Assembly: GCA_965247565.1 (NCBI GenBank)
Contig: CBDFHF010000001.1
Coordinates: 1 to 64,000, forward strand
Source: CBDFHF01 sp965247565
GTDB lineage: Bacteria > Pseudomonadota > Gammaproteobacteria > Methylococcales > Methylomonadaceae
Direction of reading: 5' to 3'
Length of the DNA: 64,000 bases
Position numbers and translations under genes: made by a program
Shown: in pieces, positions 16,776 to 26,658 of the stretch
Position numbering within the stretch: position 1 is the first letter of the stretch
Layout: every line of letters begins with the position of its first letter
The notes under the pieces: model-generated
Seen by the model: the letters and a program-made list of their open reading frames with translations, nothing else
Told to the model about the DNA's origin: nothing
Databases searched by the model: none

Positions 16776-18589
16776 TTCACCCAGTTATCAAATTTTACAG
16801 AGGGGATAAGTGGCGATGTTAACTTGCAAATCATATCGTTAATATCAGTAACTCTTTTGGGTTCGTCAGTATGCAAGACTTTGTTGGCTCTATACGTTTT
16901 GTCAACATAGGCGTCGGCATAACTTTGGTTATTTAATGGCACAATGCCGTCACCCAATAAGTTAGTGGTGTCGGCTTTAACGTCTTTGCCAATCATAAAA
17001 TCGATTGCAGGATCTGTTAGTTTGATGGATATAAGAGAAGTATGACCGCCATTTCTTTCTGACGGAAAAATATTATAAGAGTCGCTGAGCATGCCTAGTG
17101 GCAAACCGCCATAGCGAATCTGACCGGTAACTACATTAGCTGACACCTTTCCGGCATTTAACTTTAAAATTTGTTCGGAAGCCGTCGCCAAATAGCCTAT
17201 TACCGGACGGCGCGCATCCAGCCCCAAGCCGGCAGTTTCTAATAGAACCGTTAACTGATCAACGGCCAGCCAGTCGGTATAGCAGTCATCGAAAAAACCG
17301 CAGTTGTCGCGGGGATGATTTTTTAGCCAAGGATAGATTTTTCCGATAGGCGAGCCATTATGCGGAGAGCCGGTGGTAATTAAGCCATCAACATAGTTTG
17401 TCCATAAAGAATTTAATGGCTCGTCAATCGTTTGATTAGATAAGAAGGCGCGAGCAGCCAAGCCGCCACGGCTATGCCCAATTAAAAGTACATGCGCGCC
17501 AGGATGGTAAGATTTGATCGCAGCTACCGCTTTATCAACTTCCTTTCCTAATTGATCAAACGTTGAAAAATCCCCGGCTTTGCGAATGTTTTTATCAGTC
17601 GCCCATTGTTTGGCATCTTCCAAACCATTTTCCCCCTTTGCATCATAGGCTCCAAATCGAACGCCATAACATTTTACCGCTGCATTTTTCTTAATATCGC
17701 CGATGATAGTGCCGTTGTCGATGGAGTTGCAGGTTTTAAAGTTTTTCTTAACGAAATCTTTCCAGGTAGACGTGTCGGAATTCATGCCATGCAACAACAA
17801 AACCACCTTCTCATCCGTAGCCTCACCAAAAACAGCACCGATTTGGTATTTATTACCGGATTTTGTTTTGATCGTACACTTGTACGGAGGCGTTGCTTTG
17901 CAAGTGGTTCCAGTCCATTTGAGCAGTTTTTTGCGGAAACCCGGAATCGCTTGCAAGGTTATTTTATTGCCGCTTACTTTGTTGCTTTTGACAGTAACTT
18001 GGCAAGTTGCGCCACAGTCTAATTCGCCGCTACCCACAATCTTGGCGTTTTCATCCCCAGATCTTGATACAACGCTAACATCTACGGTGGACCCAATCGC
18101 AATAGCAGCCGTTACTGTATTGTTCGCAGGCTGAGTATCGGTATCGTCAGAGCTAATATTGGCAACTACTGAGCCGCTACCAATTGCCGCATCACTGGCT
18201 TTCAACTTAAAAGATACGGTAAATTTTTCGTTCTTGGCAACACTGGCATCAACGCACTTGATGACCTCACTGGATATCGCGCTACAACCAGTGGGCAAGC
18301 CACTGGCGGCGATACCACTAGGTAGAGTAACCGTAACAGTGGCATTGTTGGCAGTTGCAGTACCTTTGTTGCCTGCATTAAACCGCACGGAATACAGCTT
18401 GCCAACCTCGATAGCTTTTGGCAGTTTTGGCGAAGCTGCCAGTTGAATGCCAAGGTTCACCTCGTCACTTAAGCCAGCATTTGCCTGCTCGACAATCGCA
18501 AAAGTAATCGCTATCGTCAGCAAGGCAACAATAAATTGCCAGTGTTTAGCAATAGAGTCATTAATATTTGAATTAAAAACAAAAGTCAT
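16766..18589 (-). CDS. Secreted alpha/beta hydrolase (PGAP1-like lipase/esterase) with DUF11-like N-terminal domain
   Basis: Starting at 18589 gives 607 aa with a signal peptide ending near QANA; an ATG at 18631 would add 14 residues, and neither start has a strong ribosome binding site. Residues about 45-165 form a DUF11/CARDB-like beta domain. Residues about 165-245 hold a cysteine-bearing repeat with SGELDCGATCQV and WTGTTCK. The catalytic part follows, with LLLHGMNSDTSTW and the nucleophile elbow GHSRGG; GDGIVPL and the histidine near LHTDEP may complete the triad. It probably acts on lipids or esters outside the cytoplasm. Confidence 0.8.
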   Translation of the reverse strand: MTFVFNSNINDSIAKHWQFIVALLTIAITFAIVEQANAGLSDEVNLGIQLAASPKLPKAIEVGKLYSVRFNAGNKGTATANNATVTVTLPSGIAASGLPTGCSAISSEVIKCVDASVAKNEKFTVSFKLKASDAAIGSGSVVANISSDDTDTQPANNTVTAAIAIGSTVDVSVVSRSGDENAKIVGSGELDCGATCQVTVKSNKVSGNKITLQAIPGFRKKLLKWTGTTCKATPPYKCTIKTKSGNKYQIGAVFGEATDEKVVLLLHGMNSDTSTWKDFVKKNFKTCNSIDNGTIIGDIKKNAAVKCYGVRFGAYDAKGENGLEDAKQWATDKNIRKAGDFSTFDQLGKEVDKAVAAIKSYHPGAHVLLIGHSRGGLAARAFLSNQTIDEPLNSLWTNYVDGLITTGSPHNGSPIGKIYPWLKNHPRDNCGFFDDCYTDWLAVDQLTVLLETAGLGLDARRPVIGYLATASEQILKLNAGKVSANVVTGQIRYGGLPLGMLSDSYNIFPSERNGGHTSLISIKLTDPAIDFMIGKDVKADTTNLLGDGIVPLNNQSYADAYVDKTYRANKVLHTDEPKRVTDINDMICKLTSPLIPSVKFDNWVKCP

Positions 18590-19012
18590 AGGAGGAGTTT
18601 TCCCTAGCGAGAAAATAGTGCATAAAAACATGCTTATAGCCGATGGCGAGAGAGGGTGTCAATCGTTAAGATTAGAATAGCGGAAATGAGTTTTCGTGTA
18701 GCAAAAAGTAAATCGACATTGAATTTGGTGGATTGCTTGAAGGCGAACACGCCTGAAGAACTAAAGCCTAAGCGTACTTAGGGAAGTTTCGCCTTGCCAC
18801 TTTTCTAATGACAAGTTGATTAGTCAAATACCATGACAATAACGGTTGATAACATTCATACCGAAGCGTGTAAATATATCGGTGTGCAAAAAATATATCA
18901 CGGTACCTAACTCCAGCGCAGATTTTTTTAAGTATTTGATTGGCCGGCGCTTGCCGATCGCTACATAATGTAAAATGCCAAGTAATGATGTTTAGATGTA
19001 TTTTCAGCAGTT
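18590..19012. other. Divergent intergenic region
   Basis: No gene was recognised. It should hold the promoters of the hydrolase gene (minus) and the transglycosylase gene (plus). A small stem AGGCG-AACA-CGCCT occurs at 18741-18754. Two ATATATC words near 18880-18900 are just AT-rich sequence. Nothing else stands out. Confidence 0.4.
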
Positions 19013-20113
19013 ATGAATAAGCCGGTTACCAAACGTAAAGAGAATAAAGCCAGTTCGGATTCGAGAACAAAAAGGCCCGCCACCCCTAAATCCCCTCGAG
19101 CTCAAATTAGCAAAGTGTCAAGCAAACCGGCGCTGTTCAATACAAAGCACAGATTAGTTATGTTAGGCATTGAAGCTATCTGTTTAGTGGTGATCGCCGT
19201 GTATGCGATTATGGTCCTGCTGGGTTATTCGGCAAATTGGTTATCCGGCACTCGTTTATTCAATAATTTATTGCCGTTTGCTGCCAGCGTTCTGGCTTTG
19301 GTCATAGTGGCGACTGTGGTGTTAATTTTATGGTGGAAACTGCGCAATTGGTTGCACAAATCGGTGCCAATTCTCACGCCGATGCTATCGATTAGCTTGG
19401 CCGTTTTGATCGGTTGGTTTGGCATTCATTCGCAATTTAGCCAGGCAGTCGGCCATTTTCGTACGTTGGTGGGCGGTAAGCATGAAGCTAGTCGGGTCAC
19501 GTTGACGCATCAGGTTTATGCGGCGTATCGTCGCTATAATCATGTGCAACTACAACAATTGGTTGGTCGATCTAAGCCTTACAATGCCGCCATTACTGAA
19601 GCGGCCAACGCTTTCGATATAGATGTCAATCTGTTACAAGGGATTGCCGCGACAGAATCATCATTCCTGCCCCGCGACAGCTTTGATGGCGGACACGGAT
19701 TGTTTCAGATTACCCGGGTACCCAAGCATATTATGGCGAGTGCTGCAAAACGTCTGGGGGTAAGTCAACCCAATCTAAATAACGCCACACATAATGCTTA
19801 TATAGCGGCCGCAACTTTAAAGTTCTATTTGCAACAAATGAAAAATGATTTATTTCTGGGATTGTTAGCCTACAACATTGGGCCAGCTAACGGTGGCCTA
19901 CGTTTTATTATGCAGCAGTACGGCGTAGCTGATTTCATTACTATTCAACCTTATCTGCAAACCTTACCCAGAGACTACCCGATCCGGGTTCTGTCTTACG
20001 CGTTAGCGTTTAGATTATGGCAGCGGGACGGCCGCATGCTGGCTTATCAAGAGGGTGAGAATGCCGTGCGTATTCAGTCAATTGGCATACCGGGTTTGCA
20101 GCCGGATTTGTAA
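19013..20113 (+). CDS. Membrane-bound lytic transglycosylase (SLT domain)
   Basis: This 366-aa protein has a lysine-rich cytoplasmic start, three hydrophobic helices between about residues 43 and 145, and a C-terminal SLT lysozyme-like domain from about residue 185. The catalytic glutamate lies in GIAATESSFLPRD, followed by GHGLFQIT and, further on, LLAYNIGPANGG. Lytic transglycosylases cut peptidoglycan and form 1,6-anhydromuramic ends. The multi-helix N-terminus is longer than in most family members. It converges on a small membrane protein gene 16 bp after its stop. Confidence 0.88.
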   Translation: MNKPVTKRKENKASSDSRTKRPATPKSPRAQISKVSSKPALFNTKHRLVMLGIEAICLVVIAVYAIMVLLGYSANWLSGTRLFNNLLPFAASVLALVIVATVVLILWWKLRNWLHKSVPILTPMLSISLAVLIGWFGIHSQFSQAVGHFRTLVGGKHEASRVTLTHQVYAAYRRYNHVQLQQLVGRSKPYNAAITEAANAFDIDVNLLQGIAATESSFLPRDSFDGGHGLFQITRVPKHIMASAAKRLGVSQPNLNNATHNAYIAAATLKFYLQQMKNDLFLGLLAYNIGPANGGLRFIMQQYGVADFITIQPYLQTLPRDYPIRVLSYALAFRLWQRDGRMLAYQEGENAVRIQSIGIPGLQPDL

Positions 20114-20129
20114 GCACACAATTTGTCCG

Positions 20130-20390
20130 TTAACGCTGCTGACGCCAGCGATAATAGGCTTTGCCATCTTCGCAAAGCCAACTAGAACGTTGTGTGCCGC
20201 TGCCGTTGACCTGTAATTGACAATTATGTTCGGTTTTAAATTGATTCCAGTTGCCATCATCCACATTAACGCTGAAATACAAACTGGTTAGTTTGATGAC
20301 TACTATGGCGACGACGATGAAAAGTGCGGTGTCAAAGGGCTTTCGACGCATGAGTTGTAGGATATGATGGGCAATGCTTTTAATATTCAT
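20130..20390 (-). CDS. Small bitopic membrane protein, unknown function
   Basis: This 86-aa protein has a basic N-terminus (QLMRRKP), one membrane helix (about residues 20-40) and a short periplasmic domain with two cysteines (EHNCQLQ and SWLCEDGKAYYR) that could form a disulfide. The WLCEDGK phrase occurs in small proteobacterial hypothetical proteins, but I cannot name the family. It is encoded opposite the transglycosylase and 173 bp from dcd. Confidence 0.6.
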   Translation of the reverse strand: MNIKSIAHHILQLMRRKPFDTALFIVVAIVVIKLTSLYFSVNVDDGNWNQFKTEHNCQLQVNGSGTQRSSWLCEDGKAYYRWRQQR

Positions 20391-20563
20391 GGCGTTTTCC
20401 GATAGGGTTGGGAGCGAATGTCGGTGTTGCTCGAGTATGACTATCAGGGTGCCCCTGTAGTTTTGTCAAGTTGGGTAAGTGTTATTGGCTTGCTCGTATC
20501 GGCTAGAGAGCGGGGTCTATGCTAGAATGGCAACCTTTTAATCGACAGAGATAAACACAGACC

Positions 20564-21130
20564 ATGAGTATTAAGTCGGACAAGTGGATTCGCCGAATGG
20601 CGCAAGAACATGGCATGATTGAACCGTTTGAAAGCGGGCAAATCAGAGATTCGGAACAAGGTCGGGTTATTTCCTATGGCACATCCAGTTATGGCTATGA
20701 TGTGCGTTGTTCGGATGAGTTTAAGATTTTTACCAACATTAATTCCGCTATCGTTGATCCGAAAAACTTTGACTCGAACAGTTTTGTGGATATTAAATCT
20801 GACGTTTGTATTATTCCGCCTAATTCGTTTGCGTTGGCTCGAACAGTTGAATTCTTCCGAATTCCTCGTGACGTTTTGACCATTTGCTTAGGTAAATCAA
20901 CCTATGCCAGATGTGGAATTATTGTGAATGTCACGCCCCTGGAGCCGGAATGGGAAGGCCATGTGACCTTGGAGTTTTCAAATACTACCACTTTGCCAGC
21001 AAAAATTTATGCTAACGAAGGGGTGGCGCAAATGTTATTTTTTAGTGGCGATGAAGTTTGTGAAACTTCTTATAAAGATCGCGGCGGTAAGTATCAGGGC
21101 CAAACTGGGGTTACTTTGCCCAAAGCGTAG
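20564..21130 (+). CDS. dcd: dCTP deaminase
   Basis: The product is 188 aa, the usual length. It deaminates dCTP to dUTP in thymidylate synthesis and acts as a trimer in the cytoplasm. Hallmarks are YGTSSYGYDVR, GKSTYARCGI, and NVTPLEPEWEGHVTLEFSN with the catalytic glutamate. It stands alone and converges on glgA with only 15 bp between the stops. Confidence 0.97.
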   Translation: MSIKSDKWIRRMAQEHGMIEPFESGQIRDSEQGRVISYGTSSYGYDVRCSDEFKIFTNINSAIVDPKNFDSNSFVDIKSDVCIIPPNSFALARTVEFFRIPRDVLTICLGKSTYARCGIIVNVTPLEPEWEGHVTLEFSNTTTLPAKIYANEGVAQMLFFSGDEVCETSYKDRGGKYQGQTGVTLPKA

Positions 21131-21145
21131 GTTTGATGAGGCTGC

Positions 21146-22591
21146 TTATTTAACAATACCTAAATCACGATAGAGCTCTAAATATAACTTGGCACTTTGT
21201 TGCCATGAAAAATCTTTATTCATGCCATTAATCTGGATTTTTTTCCAGTCGTCTGGGTGACTGTAAAGCACCAATGCACGTTTTACGGCCTCTAAGAGAG
21301 AACTGGCGGTGGCTTCGTTGAATACAATACCGGTCGCAGTATTGTTGGCGATGGTTTCCGGTAACGTATCTACCACGGTATCGGCGAGACCACCGGTTTT
21401 TCTGACAACGGGAATTGTACCGTAGCGTTGACTGTACATTTGGTTTAAACCACAGGGCTCAAAACGAGACGGCATTAAAAATATATCAGAACCCGCCTCG
21501 ATAAGATGTGCAAGCGCCTCGTTGTAGCCGATAGTCAAAGCGATTTTGCCGGGGTATAGTTGCGCTAAATTTTGCAGACGTTGCTCAACATTTTTATCAC
21601 CACTACCCAGAAATGCCAATTGCACAGGCATGGCAAGTATTTCGGCGAGACAGTCGATAATCAAATCAATGCCTTTTTGCTCCACTAATCTGCCAATAAG
21701 CCCAAAGACAGGGATCTTCGCATTCACTGGAAGCCTAAGCTGGCTTTGTAACTCTGTTTTGTTAGCGTATTTATTGGTTAAGGCTTTACTGCTGTAATGA
21801 TGCTTAAGATAAACGTCGGTTTCTGGATTCCATTGGTCGAGATCTATGCCATTGATAATACCGCCCAAAAATTCTTTGCGGTGATCTAACAAGCCCTCTA
21901 ACCCATAGCCATAAGTAGGTGTTTGAATTTCTAAAGCGTAAGTTGGACTAACCGTAGTAATGTGATCCGCATAAACTAAACCGCCTTTAATAAATGACAG
22001 CATGCCGTGAAATTCAAGGCCTTGAGGATGAACTAATTGTCCGGGCAAATTTAGGGTTGCGGCAGTGTCACCGGAGAATAGCCCCTGATAGGCCATGTTG
22101 TGTATGGTGAAAACGGTTGCCGGCCGGTTATGTTCCAGCGACAGTAACGCAGGCACTAAACCACTCTGCCAGTCGTTGCAATGCACAATATCCGGCTTCC
22201 AGTCTTGACTCACTCTATCCATAGAGACTTCCACAGCAATTCGGCAAAATAACGCAAAGCGTTCGGCGTTATTGGGCCACGGTTCGCCCAATTCATTTAA
22301 GTACGGGTTGCCGGGGTAATTGTAGTAGCCGGGATAGTCAATTAACCATGCGATTACTTGGGTATCAGGGATTCTGGTTTCCAGAATATTGACATTTTTG
22401 TTATCTACTCGTAATGAGCATAGAAAACGCACATCGCCTTCGGTCTTTAACGCCTGGTAATTAGGAATAAGCAGGCGTATGTCCTGTGACAATTCCGCTA
22501 GTGCCTTAGGAAGGCTGCCGGAAACATCGGCAAGACCACCGGTTTTAATCAGGGGATGGGCTTCGCTGGTAACAAACAGTATTTTTTTCAT
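21146..22591 (-). CDS. glgA: Glycogen synthase (ADP-glucose type)
   Basis: The product is 481 aa, a GT5 glycosyltransferase with two Rossmann domains that extends alpha-1,4-glucan from ADP-glucose. The N-terminal KTGGLADVSGSLPKAL loop binds ADP-glucose. The C-terminal SRFEPCGLNQMYSQRYGTIPVVRKTGGL segment carries the catalytic and nucleotide-binding residues. It lies downstream of glgB on the same strand, with a strong hairpin between them at 22645-22672 that may reduce read-through. Confidence 0.97.
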   Translation of the reverse strand: MKKILFVTSEAHPLIKTGGLADVSGSLPKALAELSQDIRLLIPNYQALKTEGDVRFLCSLRVDNKNVNILETRIPDTQVIAWLIDYPGYYNYPGNPYLNELGEPWPNNAERFALFCRIAVEVSMDRVSQDWKPDIVHCNDWQSGLVPALLSLEHNRPATVFTIHNMAYQGLFSGDTAATLNLPGQLVHPQGLEFHGMLSFIKGGLVYADHITTVSPTYALEIQTPTYGYGLEGLLDHRKEFLGGIINGIDLDQWNPETDVYLKHHYSSKALTNKYANKTELQSQLRLPVNAKIPVFGLIGRLVEQKGIDLIIDCLAEILAMPVQLAFLGSGDKNVEQRLQNLAQLYPGKIALTIGYNEALAHLIEAGSDIFLMPSRFEPCGLNQMYSQRYGTIPVVRKTGGLADTVVDTLPETIANNTATGIVFNEATASSLLEAVKRALVLYSHPDDWKKIQINGMNKDFSWQQSAKLYLELYRDLGIVK

Positions 22592-22644
22592 AACTTATGA
22601 TTCTTTGCGATCATTTCTCGAATTCAGGCAATCAAACAACAAAC

Positions 22645-22672
22645 ACCATGAGCGATAGGTTTAGCTCATGGT
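22645..22672 (-). terminator. Hairpin between glgB and glgA, possible terminator or attenuator
   Basis: ACCATGAGC and GCTCATGGT are perfect 9-bp arms around a 10-nt loop, 19 bp beyond the glgB stop. On the minus strand it is followed by GTTTGTTGTTTG, a T-rich but interrupted tail. It could end glgB transcripts or lower glgA expression. Confidence 0.5.
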
Positions 22673-22691
22673 ATCGGTAGGCTTGATATTA

Positions 22692-25079
22692 TTATAGTTT
22701 TAAAATAATCCCAGCCAAGGGCGGCAAGGTTAAGCTAATAGAATGCGGCTGATTCATCCACGAGGTAGGCTCTGATAGAACTGCACCGTTACCCGTGTTG
22801 CTGCCATCGTAATATTTGGAGTCCGAGTTGAAAATTTCCGTGTACAGGCCGGGTTCTGAAACGCCAATCCGATAATTTACTCTTGGTACTGGGGTAAAAT
22901 TCAGTACCACAATCAATTCTTCGTGTTTGTTTTTGCGACGATAGCTGATGATGGATTGTTGGATATCGTGACAATCAATCCATTCAAAACCATGGTGGTC
23001 AAAGTCATGAGTAAATAAAGCCGGCGATGTCTTGTAAAGGTGATTTAGGTCTTTAACGAGAGTTTGTACGCCTCGATGATGCGGGTACTCCAGTATGTAC
23101 CAGTCCAAGGCTTTATTAAAACTCCACTCGGTACCTTGACCGAATTCGCAGCCCATGAATAACAGCTTTTTACCCGGATAGGTGTACATTAAAGTGTATA
23201 GCAATCTCAAGTTAGCAAAGCGCTGCCATTCATCACCCGGCATTTTACTGACTAAAGAACCTTTGCCATGCACGACTTCATCGTGAGAAAACGGCAGGGT
23301 AAAGTTTTCAGTAAAGGCATATAGCATGCCGAAGGTGAGCTGATCATGGTGATGTTTGCGGTGAACCGGTTCCTGACTCATGTAGGCAAGGATGTCATGC
23401 ATCCAACCCATGTTCCATTTCATTGAAAAACCCAATCCGCCGGTCCAGGTAGGGCGGGTTACCTGTGGCCAAGACGTAGATTCTTCTGCCATGATCACTG
23501 TGCCAGGATGTTGGTCGTGAGTAACAGCATTCAGCTCTCTGAGGAAGTCGATAGCTTCCAGATTTTCGTTGCCACCATAGCGATTTGGAATCCAGTCGTT
23601 TTCTTTACGGGAGTAGTCCAAATACAACATAGAGGCCACGGCATCCACCCGCAAGCCGTCGATATGAAATTCTTCCAACCAGAATACAGCGCTAGACAGC
23701 AAAAAGTTCTTCACTTCATTGCGGCCATAGTTATATATAAGCGTTCCCCAATCGCGGTGCTCACCCTTGCGCGGATCTTCGTGTTCATAGAGCGCGCTGC
23801 CGTCAAAACGAGCCAAGGCAAAGCTGTCTTTTGGAAAATGCGCAGGTACCCAATCCAGAATAACGCCAATGCCGTTTTGATGGCAGGTGTCTACAAAATG
23901 ACGGAAATCATCGGGAGTACCATGGCGGCTGGTCGGAGCAAAATACCCGGTAGTTTGATAGCCCCAGGAAGCATCTAAAGGATGTTCAGTGACAGGCAAT
24001 AATTCAATGTGTGTGAAGCCCATTTGTTTGACATAGTCCACTAACTCCAGCGCTAAAGCCCTGTAGCTAAGGAAATTGCCTTGGTTGTCGCGTCTCCATG
24101 AGCCTAAATGTACTTCGTAGATCGCCATCGGTTCGTGCAGCCAATCAAAGCGTGCTCGATTGGTCAGCCAGTGATGATCTTGCCAGGTATAGCTATTTTC
24201 TTTGATGACAACGGATGAAGTGTTGGGACGAAACTCGAATTGCTGACCGTAAGGATCAGTTTTGAGCAAAACTTCGTTGGTATTTCGATTTAAAATTTCA
24301 AATTTGTACAAACAGCCGACTTTAAGGCCCGGCATAAATAGTTCCCAAATGCCGCTACCGCCAAGGCTACGCATGGGATTGCAACGGCCATCCCAACGAT
24401 TGAAGTCGCCCACTACGCTGACTCTAGCGGCATTTGGGGCCCAAACAGTGAATAAAACGCCACCAATACCATCAACGCTATGCAAATGTGCACCAAGCTT
24501 TTGGTAAATGTGCCAGTGTTTTCCTTCCCCGAACAGGTGTTGATCAAATGCGGGTAGTTGGGTAACGAAATCGTAAGGGTCGAAGCCTTCGTGAGTGTAG
24601 CCAGCTTTGTCCAGCCAGGCTAATTTGTAGTGTAACGGTAGCTCTTCCTTTTCCCTAACACTGTATTCAAAAAAGTCGGTGCCGGGTATTCGTTCGAAGC
24701 TGTAACCGTTATGGCTGAGGCGAACGGATTCCGCATAGGGCAGATAAACCTTAATACTAGTTTGATTAAGTATTGTGTGCCGCCCGAGAATAGAAAAAGG
24801 ATCGTGGTGTCTGGCCTCAATAATTTTTATAAGGTCACCATCTAGCGTGCTGTTTTCGGGCGTTTTGAGGGCTTTGGGTTTTACGACTTTTTGGGGAGCT
24901 GCTTTTTCAATTGGTTTTTTTGGAATTGCGGATTCGGCAGGGCCGGGTGTTTTTATGGTGTTGGCGGTTTCTGACTCTTTTTTAATAGGTGCTGCTGGCT
25001 TCTCAGTTTCAGAGGGGCTGGTTGTTTTTATTGTTTTAATAGCATCAGAATCAAGTGTGGTTTTTGAACGCTTTTTCAC
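22692..25079 (-). CDS. glgB: 1,4-alpha-glucan branching enzyme with N-terminal Lys/Pro/Thr-rich extension
   Basis: I choose the GTG at 25079, with GAGG 9 nt upstream, giving 795 aa; the frame stays open to 25265 but there it overlaps glgC. About 75 N-terminal residues are low-complexity (lysine, proline, threonine, alanine), before the first GlgB domain at LIKIIEARHHDPFSILGRH. Then come the CBM48 domain and the GH13 barrel with DWVPAHFPKD, GLRVDAVASM (nucleophile aspartate), AEESTSWP (acid/base glutamate) and FSHDEVVHGKGSL. It forms alpha-1,6 branches in glycogen. It is divergent from glgC across 92 bp. Confidence 0.95.
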   Translation of the reverse strand: MKKRSKTTLDSDAIKTIKTTSPSETEKPAAPIKKESETANTIKTPGPAESAIPKKPIEKAAPQKVVKPKALKTPENSTLDGDLIKIIEARHHDPFSILGRHTILNQTSIKVYLPYAESVRLSHNGYSFERIPGTDFFEYSVREKEELPLHYKLAWLDKAGYTHEGFDPYDFVTQLPAFDQHLFGEGKHWHIYQKLGAHLHSVDGIGGVLFTVWAPNAARVSVVGDFNRWDGRCNPMRSLGGSGIWELFMPGLKVGCLYKFEILNRNTNEVLLKTDPYGQQFEFRPNTSSVVIKENSYTWQDHHWLTNRARFDWLHEPMAIYEVHLGSWRRDNQGNFLSYRALALELVDYVKQMGFTHIELLPVTEHPLDASWGYQTTGYFAPTSRHGTPDDFRHFVDTCHQNGIGVILDWVPAHFPKDSFALARFDGSALYEHEDPRKGEHRDWGTLIYNYGRNEVKNFLLSSAVFWLEEFHIDGLRVDAVASMLYLDYSRKENDWIPNRYGGNENLEAIDFLRELNAVTHDQHPGTVIMAEESTSWPQVTRPTWTGGLGFSMKWNMGWMHDILAYMSQEPVHRKHHHDQLTFGMLYAFTENFTLPFSHDEVVHGKGSLVSKMPGDEWQRFANLRLLYTLMYTYPGKKLLFMGCEFGQGTEWSFNKALDWYILEYPHHRGVQTLVKDLNHLYKTSPALFTHDFDHHGFEWIDCHDIQQSIISYRRKNKHEELIVVLNFTPVPRVNYRIGVSEPGLYTEIFNSDSKYYDGSNTGNGAVLSEPTSWMNQPHSISLTLPPLAGIILKL

Positions 25080-25171
25080 TTTTTTGAGCCTCAGTAGAGT
25101 AGAATGAAGTTTGGTCAATGGTACCAAAAAAATAACAATAACTGTGAACCAATTACACTTGGAGATGCAAA

Positions 25172-26452
25172 ATGTCAGAATCAAGCAATCAACCCCGTGT
25201 TCGTTCTGTAAGTAATTTAACCAGAAATACAATCGCACTGATACTAGCCGGAGGCCGTGGTTCACGGTTAATGAACATGACGGATTGGCGGGCTAAGCCC
25301 GCTGTACCATTTGGAGGAAAGTTTCGAATTATTGATTTTCCGTTATCAAATTGTGTTAACTCGGATATACGCAAGATCGGCATTTTGACTCAGTATAAGG
25401 CGGACTCTTTGATTCGTCATATTCAGCAGGGCTGGGGTTTTTTACGCGGCGAATTTGGGGAGTATGTGGATTTGATGCCCGCTCAACAACGCGTTGATGA
25501 GGACTCCTGGTATAAAGGTACCGCCGATGCTGTTTTCCAGAATATTGATATTCTTAGAACCCGCAAACCGGAGTATATTTTGGTATTGGCTGGCGACCAT
25601 ATTTATAAAATGGACTATGCTGAAATGCTGGCTGACCATGTTGCTAAGAATGCCGATTTAACTATCGGTTGTCTGGAGGTTTCACTCAAAGAAGCTACCG
25701 CTTTTGGCGTTATGGATGTCGATGATAACCGTCGTGTAAGGGCGTTTGTAGAAAAACCGGAAAATCCTCCAGTGATGCCTGGTAGAACGGATACCGCATT
25801 GGCTTCTATGGGGATTTATATATTTAATGCTGGTTTTCTTTTTGAGCAATTGCTAAAGGATGCCGACACCAAAAACTCAAGTCATGATTTCGGTAAGGAC
25901 ATTATTCCTTCCGTGATTCACAAGTATATGGTAAATGCCTATCCATTTTTGGATTTGCAAAGCGGCGCACAAAGTTACTGGCGGGATGTAGGGACAATTG
26001 ATGCCTATTGGGCCGCCAACATGGAGTTGATTGGCGTTAATCCAGATTTAAATTTGTATGACAATACTTGGCCTATCTGGACCCATCAACAACAAACACC
26101 ACCTGCTAAGTTTGTATTTGATGATGATGAGCGTCGCGGCCAGGCCGTTGACTCAATGGTTTCTGGGGGCTGTGTAATTTCCGGAGCAAAAGTCAGGCAT
26201 TCTTTGTTGTTTTCCAATGTCCGCGTCAATTCGTATACAACTGTGCAAGACTCTATTATCCTGCCGGAAGCTAATATAGCCCGGAATTGCCGTATAACTA
26301 AGGCTATTATAGAAAAAAATTGCCAAGTTCCTGAAGGGACCATAATTGGCGAGAATCGGGCAGATGACGAAAAAAGATTTCACGTTAGCACAGGGGGTGT
26401 TGTTTTGGTGACGCCTGATATGCTTGGACAAAAATTACATTACGTTAGATAG
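25172..26452 (+). CDS. glgC: Glucose-1-phosphate adenylyltransferase (ADP-glucose pyrophosphorylase)
   Basis: This 426-aa protein starts at 25172 with GGAG 7 nt upstream. It makes ADP-glucose from ATP and glucose 1-phosphate and is normally the regulated step of glycogen synthesis. The N-terminal nucleotidyltransferase motif is LILAGGRGSRLMNMTDWRAKPAVPFGG, split here by family blocks RIIDFPLSNC and VLAGDHIYKMDY; the C-terminal part is a left-handed beta-helix. The RGSRL and WRAKPAVPFGGK positions include the usual activator-site region. Confidence 0.97.
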   Translation: MSESSNQPRVRSVSNLTRNTIALILAGGRGSRLMNMTDWRAKPAVPFGGKFRIIDFPLSNCVNSDIRKIGILTQYKADSLIRHIQQGWGFLRGEFGEYVDLMPAQQRVDEDSWYKGTADAVFQNIDILRTRKPEYILVLAGDHIYKMDYAEMLADHVAKNADLTIGCLEVSLKEATAFGVMDVDDNRRVRAFVEKPENPPVMPGRTDTALASMGIYIFNAGFLFEQLLKDADTKNSSHDFGKDIIPSVIHKYMVNAYPFLDLQSGAQSYWRDVGTIDAYWAANMELIGVNPDLNLYDNTWPIWTHQQQTPPAKFVFDDDERRGQAVDSMVSGGCVISGAKVRHSLLFSNVRVNSYTTVQDSIILPEANIARNCRITKAIIEKNCQVPEGTIIGENRADDEKRFHVSTGGVVLVTPDMLGQKLHYVR

Positions 26453-26658
26453 ATGCGAGTCTCTATGTTCACTTTCTAATTGCTAGAAACAAAGTAACTT
26501 TTTAGATAAAGATCGATGTGGATTCGCACCTATAGATTATTTTAAACGAGCACTGTTTAAGTGAGTGAGGCAGTTTGTGCTAATAGTTAAATAGTTAAAT
26601 AGTTAAGCGGATGGCGATGACGATTACCTTTTGTTGAAATTACTTATTGGAAACACCG

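Noticed and set aside
25080..25265. Longer glgB start at 25265
   Set aside because: It would overlap the divergent glgC start, encode a non-conserved hydrophobic N-terminus and lacks a ribosome binding site; the GTG at 25079 has one.
26583..26606. Short tandem repeat of TAGTTAAA (about three copies)
   Set aside because: Too short and AT-rich to call a functional repeat; it is far enough from the GH57 start not to affect its ribosome binding site.
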